Source: Amorphophallus konjac
Taxonomy: Eukaryota; Streptophyta; Magnoliopsida; Alismatales; Araceae
DNA: 64,000 nucleotides
Direction: 5' to 3'
Assembly (NCBI GenBank): GCA_022559845.1
Contig: JAHNEJ010001154.1
Location: 124,001-188,000, forward strand
Shown here: piece by piece, positions 56,425-64,000 of the stretch
How the letters are laid out: each line of letters begins with the position of its first letter
How positions within the stretch are numbered: the stretch's first letter is position 1
Translations under genes and position numbers: made by a program
The notes under the pieces: generated by a model
The model's database searches: none
Seen by the model: only the letters and a program-made list of their open reading frames with translations
What the model was told of the DNA's origin: nothing

Positions 56425-59388
56425 ATGGCTAACTTTGATAGACAAAATAACATGTTCAATTCAATTAATATTCATGAGGGTGATCAACCTAGCACATCTT
56501 ATTCCCCTCAAATTCAACATGTTCATCATTCTCACCATACTTTCAAGGGACCACGTCCTCATTCTTATGGCCATGCCCGACCCACGGGCAATGTCCATCT
56601 TCATGATCCCCCTACTCAAGTTCGAGCCACTACTCCTTCGGGACCGCCTCGTCCTAATGATGAGAAAGTTTCTCAACTCATTCATGCATTAGATCATCTC
56701 ACCCCTCAACAGATTCAAGCCCTTAAGGCCGCTGTTGAGGGTGCATCTCCTTCATCTCCCCCTTTCAATCCTACACGGGTGGCCCATCACCCACCTCCCT
56801 CTTCTATTCACAATCCTACACGGGGGGGCCATCACCCACCTCCCTCTTCTATTCATATTCCTAATCGGGTAGCCCATTACCCATCCCCTTCTATTCACAC
56901 TCCTCCTCGGGTGGTCCGACACCCGCCTCCTTCTATTCCTCCTCCATCACGGCCCCGAGGCCCATTTACTCCTTACAATCTGGCCCGTCCGGGTTCTTTT
57001 ACGGGTCATCCCGTCAACTCCCCTCCACGGCCTTTTTATGCGGCCCCTCCTCCTTCAAGGCCCTGCCAGCCCTCGGTTGTTCAAGTCACGCCCCTCCAAC
57101 AATCTCTGCTTGATAAGATTATTTTGATGGAGGAACAAATAAAGAGGGTCACGGCTCCTCCTACTCCAGTCAATCCTCTCCATGCCGCTTTGGACGAGAT
57201 TATAAAGATGGAGAGAGAATGGAAAGACAGGAGGGATGATTACGGCGTCGGCGGTTCAAGTGAGCAAGAGCCGGCATTCGAAGAATCCGAGGCAGTATAC
57301 GATGATGATGAAGCTCCGCATGCACCACTTCCGAGTTTCCTTAACTTTCCGCTTTCCCCATTTTCATTCGATGAACCCCCTGCTCAGGAGGAAACCACTC
57401 CTAATTCAACCCCTATTTATGAGACTAGTTGGTGTTACGACGATGGGTCGATATTCCAATCGCCCGCGCCGGCGCCTATTGAGTCTCTTCCCATTCCCAC
57501 TCCCACTCCTAACACCGCTCGCCCCGTCCGGCATTGCCTCCGCACCAAACCGTCACCCATTAAACCTCCACTAATTACACCTCCATCTACTATGCCATCA
57601 ACCTCCACACCACCGGCCTCCACCGAGCCTACCATTGAACTGTCCCCAATTCAACCTCCCGTTATCCCATTACCACCATCCCTAAAACCCACTTTACCTA
57701 CCCCACCATTTAACCCTTCACCCTTACCTATGGTTAATCCTGAGCAGGATCCACTACTTTTTGCACTCGAGCTAACCCCGACCGCTTGCAAGCAAAGGGA
57801 GAAACTCGATGTGTTTGAACCTCCGCCTCCACTTATGCCAACACTTTCCATTATACCTCCACCACTCACAAAGCCTTTCGCCTCCGCTTCACCTCCTTCT
57901 ACTACTCGGAATGTGGGTGCTTCTGCAAGTATATGTGCCGAAGATGATCAAGAGCCGGGCAAGACAGATTTGGCCATGGCCGTGATGTTCAAGACCCAAG
58001 AATTTATTTGCCGGATGCCAATCCGGATTATTGTGCCAAGCATGATTGAAGAGGCCAAGTCGCCACCACGCCAAGCATTGATGCTGCGTAAGGGCCGGGC
58101 AGGGCACCCTTTGTTCCAATTTCCAAATCTTGAACTCCTCGGCAACATGATGCTTCCAAGCCTAACTTTCCAACTCCCTCCCGCTATTACTTTTCACCTT
58201 CCAAGGGAGTTGTTATTTACCATTGAAGCTTCATCATGGGCTTATGCTTTGTCCATTAAGCCAATTGGCTATACTCTTTCACTGCCGTGGAGGGGCAGTT
58301 ATTTTGGCACTAAGGGGCCTTCCACTCCTTTATCCACCCCATCCATATTCTTGTCGATCGCGTTTTCTTCATGGGCCACTTCCGGGGGAAAGAGGAGGAC
58401 CTCGCCCTCTCACCCTTCGTATTCTTCTTATTTTTCATCTTCCTTCATGCATTCATTCTATTCACTGCATTCGCTGCATTCATCGCATCCATCATATTGC
58501 ATGCAATTGCACTTCTTCTTTCCCGGGTTTCCGAACCCGTATCTTCCCCGTCTTCTGGCACCTCCGGATATCCCGCATTTCCCATCTTATTCACCTTCAT
58601 TCTCTGCTAATCCACTCTTCCCGGGGCATCGCGTCCCCTTTTCCACTATTTCCCTGGGATTCCCAGGTGTTTTATCTCTCTTTTTCGGGCATCGCGCCCC
58701 TTTCCACCTTATTCTTCCGGGATTCCCGGACTTTCTTCCAGGGCATCGCGCCCCTTTCCGTTTGCTTCCTCCGGAACCTCCGGACTTTCCCCTCGGGCAC
58801 GACGCCCCTTTCCACCTTCTCCTGCTTGATTTCATTCCTCCGGAACCTTCGGACCTCCTCTCAGGGCATGACGCCCCTTTCCATCTCCTCCTTCCGGAAC
58901 CTCCGGATTCTCTTTTATTCCTCCCCGGGCATGACACCCCTTTCCATTTGCTTCCTTCGGAACCTCCGGATTTTCCTCCTGATCCTCCTTCATTCCTCTC
59001 TCTTTTCCGTGGGCATCGCGTCCCTCGACATTCCATCCCTCCGGAACCTCCAGACCCTCCATTTTTCCTTCGATTCATCTTTCTGATTTTTCAGAACATC
59101 ACCTCCTTCATTCTCTTCTTCCTCTTCCATCATCTTTTTCCCTATTTCGTCCCAGGGCATCGCGTCCCTCGATACTCTATACATCCGGAGCCTCCGGATG
59201 ATTCCTCCTATCACGATTTTCCTCCTCTGCCTCCGGACCCTCTGGATCCGCCTCTTTCCATCTATCAATTTCTTCTTCTGATTCCCCCTAATCCTGGGTC
59301 TGACCCAACTTCTTCCACATCCACTGCCTTGGGCATCTGCCCTTTCTCCCACTGCTTTCGAGGCTTTAGTCATCACTCCTCCTTCTAA
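56425..59388 (+). CDS. H2 gag-like protein, 987 aa, function unknown
   Basis: An unbroken frame from ATG 56425 to TAA 59386-59388. Residues 1-110 are ordinary in composition (NHEG..., SQLIHALDHLTPQQIQALKA). About 110-240 is Pro/His-rich, 240-300 acidic/charged with a possible helix, and 300-510 extremely Pro/Thr/Ser-rich. About 510-660 is more mixed and may be folded. About 720-960 repeats GH(R/D)APFHLL..PEPPD. No zinc knuckle, protease, RT or integrase motif is visible. The C-terminus PFSHCFRGFS is conserved in H1, in frame, supporting translation to the end. By position it replaces gag-pol, so Gag-like is the best guess. The low-complexity 3' third could partly be an open-by-composition stretch. 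Confidence 0.65.
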   Translation: MANFDRQNNMFNSINIHEGDQPSTSYSPQIQHVHHSHHTFKGPRPHSYGHARPTGNVHLHDPPTQVRATTPSGPPRPNDEKVSQLIHALDHLTPQQIQALKAAVEGASPSSPPFNPTRVAHHPPPSSIHNPTRGGHHPPPSSIHIPNRVAHYPSPSIHTPPRVVRHPPPSIPPPSRPRGPFTPYNLARPGSFTGHPVNSPPRPFYAAPPPSRPCQPSVVQVTPLQQSLLDKIILMEEQIKRVTAPPTPVNPLHAALDEIIKMEREWKDRRDDYGVGGSSEQEPAFEESEAVYDDDEAPHAPLPSFLNFPLSPFSFDEPPAQEETTPNSTPIYETSWCYDDGSIFQSPAPAPIESLPIPTPTPNTARPVRHCLRTKPSPIKPPLITPPSTMPSTSTPPASTEPTIELSPIQPPVIPLPPSLKPTLPTPPFNPSPLPMVNPEQDPLLFALELTPTACKQREKLDVFEPPPPLMPTLSIIPPPLTKPFASASPPSTTRNVGASASICAEDDQEPGKTDLAMAVMFKTQEFICRMPIRIIVPSMIEEAKSPPRQALMLRKGRAGHPLFQFPNLELLGNMMLPSLTFQLPPAITFHLPRELLFTIEASSWAYALSIKPIGYTLSLPWRGSYFGTKGPSTPLSTPSIFLSIAFSSWATSGGKRRTSPSHPSYSSYFSSSFMHSFYSLHSLHSSHPSYCMQLHFFFPGFPNPYLPRLLAPPDIPHFPSYSPSFSANPLFPGHRVPFSTISLGFPGVLSLFFGHRAPFHLILPGFPDFLPGHRAPFRLLPPEPPDFPLGHDAPFHLLLLDFIPPEPSDLLSGHDAPFHLLLPEPPDSLLFLPGHDTPFHLLPSEPPDFPPDPPSFLSLFRGHRVPRHSIPPEPPDPPFFLRFIFLIFQNITSFILFFLFHHLFPYFVPGHRVPRYSIHPEPPDDSSYHDFPPLPPDPLDPPLSIYQFLLLIPPNPGSDPTSSTSTALGICPFSHCFRGFSHHSSF
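56777..56925 (+). repeat. GGGTG hairpins inside H2 ORF
   Basis: GGGTG-GCCCAT-CACCC (56777-56792), GGGTA-GCCCAT-TACCC (56867-56882) and CGGGTG-GTCCGA-CACCCG (56908-56925). A damaged copy lies at 56822-56837. The change G to A in one arm is matched by C to T in the other. Confidence 0.92.
58620..59200 (+). repeat. Alternating hairpins in 3' third of H2 ORF
   Basis: CCTGGGA-T-TCCCAGG (58653-58667), TCCGGGA-T-TCCCGGA (58716-58730) and TCCGGA-ACC-TCCGGA (58770-58784, with more copies downstream) alternate with GGGC...GCCC units such as GGGCACGACGCCC (58795-58807). Confidence 0.88.
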
Positions 59389-62108
59389 TTCTCCGCTTCT
59401 TCTGTAGACCTTCCATGTGATCAGGGTCTCCGCGCCTTAGTGAGGGAGTTCTAGCCCTCACCTCTTTTCCTTTTTTTCCTTATTAGTCTGAGTCTGGTCT
59501 TGGCACCACTCCTTCTTGTTAAGCCACTTTCAATCCTTTGCTTCCAATCCTTTTGACTGCCAAAGAGGACTATCCCACGATGATCAACCTCTCGCGGCAG
59601 CTGCTTTAACAAAGGTTGCAAGGTAATATATTGATGTAAGTATGCATTTATATTATATCATTACCTCATTACTTCACGCATGATTTTCAAAGTGAAGTGC
59701 TTCTTAACATGATTAAGAGTGATATTTTAAGCCTTTATCCTAGGAATTTATCTGTATTGAATTTCATCTTAAAAAAAAAAACCTGAAAGAGTCTTTAGGC
59801 TTGCTTCTACAGCACCTTTGGTTAATAAGAACCCCGCGCTGGGAATTCAACGTTCTCTCCCTGCTTGTTAAGAGCAAACCTCAGCTAGGCACCGCACACA
59901 CTTCACGGCGTCCTTAGCCGGCTCTTTGATAAAACATCGTCCCTACTTTGGCCATGCTATGAGTATATCTGAAAGTCTTTTCTCTTCTTTACTCGGCCGA
60001 ATGCAGGGGCAAGAGGTTGACGGAGGAGATGACCAACTTCGGTAATCCCCAATACGAGAGGAGTCTCAAATAGGGGCAATCTTGACCCAAACTAAATATG
60101 AATTTCATGATATACATCTCGCCAAAAGGGCTATTATGAAAATCAAGTCAGAATTTCGATAAAAGCAAGATTATGAATTATGGCATGTCAAGAGTGGCAA
60201 AGTCCCCGCAGGGAAAACCCTGGTCGTATGCATGTCAAGGGTCTAAAAATCAAAGGCACAAAAGCCCCGGCGCAACAGACTACCTCTTTGAGGGGAAACA
60301 CCTTGGAAGGAATTCAAGTCCCGACATCTCCCATCCAGCATAAAGCTTATCCTCAATTATTCTTCTCTTCTCCCTCCAAGACCGAACGTTTCTCAGGTAT
60401 GGCCTTGGTAGGGGTACCGTTGATCAAGGGCAGTCGGTTATAAGGCGCCACCCTTCAATGCACGCCCAGCTTTGGGTAGTTTTTAGCAAAAGGAGAAGGA
60501 AGGAGGACCCCTAGCCAGTGGTTTAAGACACCCTTTGATGCTGCTTTAGCAATGTCTAACCAAAATCAAACAAAATTGAATATTTCTTGTCCAAAATCTA
60601 TAAAAATTTGAATATCTTTCCCAAAATTCATAAAAATTGAAATATTTTTCAAAAACCACACGAAAATTTGCATATTTCAAAAAAAAAAAACTCCATAAAA
60701 ATTGCATTGTATTTTCTGATGGTGTTTTGCAGGAACAGCTTTGCAAGGACCAAGAGCACGGGATGAGTCCTATCTCCACTCATTGCTATCAATCTATTGA
60801 TTCTCCCGATATTCTCATGACATGCCACCCTGGGCATTTTTGGTTATCACCTCCTTATATCATTTTGGTTATATCTCCTGATTATCATTCTGATTATTCA
60901 TCTCCAGATCTTTCAATCAACTCCTACTAATTTCTCTTGATCAATTCTGCCGATGGGCATTATCAGAGTTTGATCATTCAACTCTACATCTTGATTAGCC
61001 AAGTTGGCATCCTCACGACAAAATAACAAACAATGATGCTTTGCAATATCATGATTCAACTCATAATGGTTACTATGTTGTGGCATGCTATTGATGCTTT
61101 GATTCATGCTATGCTTGCTACGCTTAAATGCCTTATTCATTGCTTGTTATCTTTTATATCTTGGCTGATGAATTTTTGAGCGCAGGATAAGAAGCTCTTG
61201 GTCCCACCGACTGGGCATCATCATCCAAGCCCCACGGTGCTTGCAGCTTAGTTCTCAGTTCCCATACTCATTGCACCACCATCTCCTGTATGCATTTTAT
61301 TATATGTTACATATGCTACTAGATTATATCAAGGACCTTGTGGCTTTGGTAAATCTGAAATTTGAGTTCCCCTTCATCAAAAACGATGACGATTCCAGAG
61401 GCATCTCAGTCATACGGATAGGCCGTTGAGCCGTCCGAGACTGGGGACGATGGTTCCTTTTTATGAGTTGGTGTGTGGATAAACGGGCTTCGGCTTAGTA
61501 TCAGCTCGTGAAATCGGTTTCTTGACCCAGTCTTGGCAGCTTAGCAATATTATCCTTGATTATCTTATATTTTTGTTTGATTTAATTTTTTCTTTTAAAC
61601 CCAGCATGCATTCATGTAGGAATTTGAAATAATTGTTGAAAAATCATTCTGATAAGCTGACTTTGAGGGTTGAAGTTGATCTTAATCTTTCCAGATATGA
61701 GATATTCCATGCCGGATTGAATCTTCAGTTCGTTTTGTTGCTGTTTTGGGTGATTTTCTCGAAAGCTCCTTGTTTGAATTTTTATCATCTTATTTCAATC
61801 CTTTCCTTTGATCCACCTTGGCTGCAGCACGTCCACTGGCTGGTAACCGCTCCCCAATGGTGAAACTTACAGGTTTGTGACCTGGGGTACTTCCACCGCG
61901 CTGGAAGTTGATCATTTATTTTATCTCCTTCGTGCACCGCGTGCACAACTCCCCTTTTATCCAAATATTGTTGATTTCATTGAATTTCTCGAGATTTGCT
62001 TCATCTCGTGCTTTTGATTTGATTCTCATCAAGTGATGTTGATTGCGTGTCTCATCACACCTTGGCATCTACTTTTCAGTTTGCTACGCTCCCTTGCAAA
62101 GCAGACGC
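59389..62108 (+). other. H2 internal non-coding region
   Basis: 2.7 kb collinear with H1 10422-13437, including the AAATTTGAATAT-type A-rich block (60555-60700) and the GGGGACGATGG region (61443). No credible gene. Conservation between H1 and H2 suggests cis-acting function, for example packaging, but none is identifiable. Confidence 0.7.
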
Positions 62109-62122
62109 CAAGGCGGGGCAGC
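62109..62122 (+). promoter_or_regulatory. H2 polypurine tract
   Basis: CAAGGCGGGGCAGC lies directly before the 3' LTR TGTAGACACG. Confidence 0.82.
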
Positions 62123-63541
62123 TGTAGACACGCTAAAATTGACATTATTTTAAGTATATTTCATATTGCCGTGCAATGCCCCATTTGACCCTCAAATTAG
62201 CTTGTTTGAGTGGTTTGTCCCACTTTTCTTGAATTTCTCCTATTTTTCCCTCATTTCCTCCTTTTTCCTATTTTTTTGGATTTTCTGGGCATTTATATGA
62301 ATATTTTGAAATTCACGACCTGGGTAAGGGTGTGTTTTTAAAACACGACCTGATCTAGGGCGTTTCTTGGAGAAAGGACGCCCACGCCTGAGGGCGTCAA
62401 TTCTTCATGTTTGACCGACTTCCCTCACTTTAAAAACTTGAAATTAACGCCCTTCCCAGGGGCGTGTTTTTTAAACGTGGCTTTGGTTGAGGCGTGTTTT
62501 ACTATTAGAGTTTTTATTTCTAAAAAATGGTTTTTTAGAAACGCCCTTGTGCAGGGCGTGTTTTTAAGAAACGCCCTTTGTGCAGGTCGTCAATTCTTGA
62601 ATTGACGCCCTGGTCCAGGTCGTGTTTCACTTTTTTGTTCCGAACGAACGCAGCCTTTCCCCAGAGAGTCCCTGCTTCGTTTTGGCTCTTGCCCAGCTTA
62701 ATCCTCCCTTCTTTGGGCTCTTGCCCCTTCTTATCTATTCCTTCTTTGGGCTCTTGCCATTCTTATCTCTTCTTCAACCTATTTAATAGAGACATTGTCT
62801 CTGTTAATCGGTTGGATTCCCTTTTCTTCTTCTTCTTCTTCTTCTTCTTCTTCCTCTATTTTCTTCATTTTACAGGTTGCTACTGCTTTGGCCGAAGGAG
62901 GGGCTGCCGTGCTTCATCTTCACCCTCTGCAGACTTTCTCCCCATTGAACATTCAAGCCAAGCACAGGATCCTCTTTCCCCTTTTATTCCTCTTTTATTC
63001 TATTTTATTAGATTCATGGCATAGTTCATACGTGCATTCGTCTATCTCCTGTTAACTTCTATTCTCAACTGTGTTGAGAAATCTCCCCCACAGTGCATCT
63101 CTTACACTCTTTTTACTCTTTATTTTACATATTCATATCATCATATCATATATCTCCCACCCTTTTTGCATAGGGGTTTAAGGGCAACCACCCTTAAGGT
63201 GTGTTCTTGCACATGTTTTCATACTCATATATTTTTTATGAATTGATGCTACACTCACCATGTTTCTAATCCATATCTTTGTTGGTGTTTGTTTTTGTTT
63301 GCAAGGGTAATTAATTGAAGAACTCTCTTCATCGGTCGGCCGATTAGAAGAGAAAGGAGCATTCACAATCACCCGCGCTTTTAAGGTATTTATATCGCGA
63401 TCCCTCCCTATTTATTATTCTTATACTTTTGAGGCGTTCGCGTCTCTGGCGATCACAAATTCCCCTTAGCACCCCGTGCTATTTCATGCTTATTTATTCA
63501 TATTCTTAATTTTTCCTTAAGTGGATTTATTAGGATCTACA
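62123..63541 (+). repeat. H2 3' LTR
   Basis: It matches 53774-55191 and ends AGGATCTACA, followed by the duplicated CATGC. Confidence 0.96.
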
Positions 63542-64000
63542 CATGCTCCCTTAGAATAAAGCTGTATCAAATGGATGTAAAAAGTGCTTTCTTGAATGAC
63601 TTGATCAAAGAAGAAGTCTATGTTGAGCAGCCCCCTGGCTTTGAGAATTCTAACCATGCAGATTTTGTATACAAGCTAGACATGGCACTTTATGGACTTA
63701 AGCAAGCACCAAGAGCTTGGTATGAGAGACTAAGCCCGTTCCTCATTGAAAAAGGGTACACACAAGGTAAGGTAGATCAAACACTTTTCACCAAGAAGTA
63801 AGGTAAGAACATCTTGATTGTTCAAATTTATGTTGATGGTATTGTGTTTGGTTCTACTAAATCTGAAATGTGTGAGGAATTTGCTAACCTCATGACTAGC
63901 GAATTTGAGATGAGCCTAATGGGAGAACTCCAATTCTTTCTCGGTTTGCAGGTCAACCAAGGACAAGATGGTTGCTTCATAAGTCAAGGCAAATACATCA
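63542..64000 (+). pseudogene. S1 RT, continued after H2
   Basis: The RT domain resumes with [38 protein letters not shown] and FFLGLQVNQ. A TAA at 63799-63801 interrupts it. The catalytic box reads IYVDGIVFGS, where the family has YVDD, so the second catalytic Asp is Gly. The frame continues past the window end. Confidence 0.93.

Larger units (their letters stand above)
53774..63541 (+). mobile_element. H2: complete gag-like-only LTR element in S1 RT
   Basis: 9768 bp with perfect 5-bp target duplication CATGC (53769-53773 and 63542-63546). It has two LTRs of 1418 and 1419 bp differing at about 26 sites by eye, a tRNA-Arg-like primer site, one long ORF, a 2.7-kb non-coding region and a polypurine tract. 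It has no enzymatic domain. It could be called a TR-GAG or LARD-type non-autonomous element. The primer-site type hints at the Tat/Ogre side of Ty3/gypsy, but without RT this is not provable. Confidence 0.9.
28915..64000 (+). mobile_element. S1: Sirevirus-like Ty1/copia element, split by S2 and H2
   Basis: The 5' LTR (28915-30480), primer site and Gag N-terminus (30508-31061) are followed by S2. Gag end, protease, integrase and part of RT (51340-53773) follow S2. H2 follows, and RT resumes at 63542. The 3' LTR is beyond the window. Assigning 30508-31061 and 51340-64000 to one element is an inference from nesting: the Gag middle is missing on the left, as expected from the deletion junction at 31007-31066. 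The left target copy is probably AACAC (28910-28914). Confidence 0.8.

Noticed and set aside
58587..59078. 163-codon minus-strand Gly/Arg-rich frame opposite the H2 ORF
   Set aside because: A shadow of the repeat-rich plus-strand ORF; the H1 counterpart does not keep it.

Overview
The window is plant nuclear DNA made almost entirely of nested LTR retrotransposons. I found no host gene, rRNA, tRNA gene or CRISPR array. The plant assignment rests on three things: chromovirus-type Ty3/gypsy polyproteins with tRNA-iMet primer sites, Sirevirus-like Ty1/copia elements with repeated GGGGGAG polypurine motifs, and a MULE-type MITE with a 9-bp target duplication. The species cannot be placed. Many-layered nesting and heavy transition-type nonsense decay suggest methylated, pericentromere-like chromatin.

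Layout (names are mine). (1) 1-9995: G1, a gypsy chromovirus whose 5' LTR is cut by the window start; it sits inside H1. (2) 9996-~15543: the 3' part of H1, a gag-like-only element, ending in its 3' LTR. (3) ~15541-17330: two copia-type LTR 3' segments in tandem. (4) 17331-18408: a minus-strand gypsy remnant. (5) 18409-28914: G2, a second gypsy chromovirus, whose 3' LTR carries a MITE and is broken by S1. (6) 28915-64000 and beyond: S1, a decayed Sirevirus-like copia, itself split by S2 (31066-51339) and by H2 (53774-63541). S2 is split by S3 (33842-45478, minus strand). Order of insertion: minus-strand gypsy, then G2, S1, S2, S3, with H2 independently in S1. Target duplications support S3 (TCTAC) and H2 (CATGC) exactly.

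The autonomous type is represented by S3 (gag-pol with only three lesions), G1 and G2 (gag-pol with 11 and 8 in-frame stops), and S1 (decayed, with a changed catalytic RT residue). S2 and H1/H2 carry only gag-like proteins and would need enzymes from elsewhere. S2 shares its polypurine tract, promoter modules and a U3 motif with S3, so an S3-like family is the natural candidate helper.

The most unusual signal is a recurrent one. Five families (H1, H2, S1, S2, G2) carry clusters of short GC-rich palindromes or hairpins in their LTRs, and H2 also has them in its leader and inside its ORF. Stem sequences differ from copy to copy, but the two arms change together. S2 also carries about 30 copies of AAGTCTRTACA in its U3 and a Gag with seven CCHC zinc knuckles.
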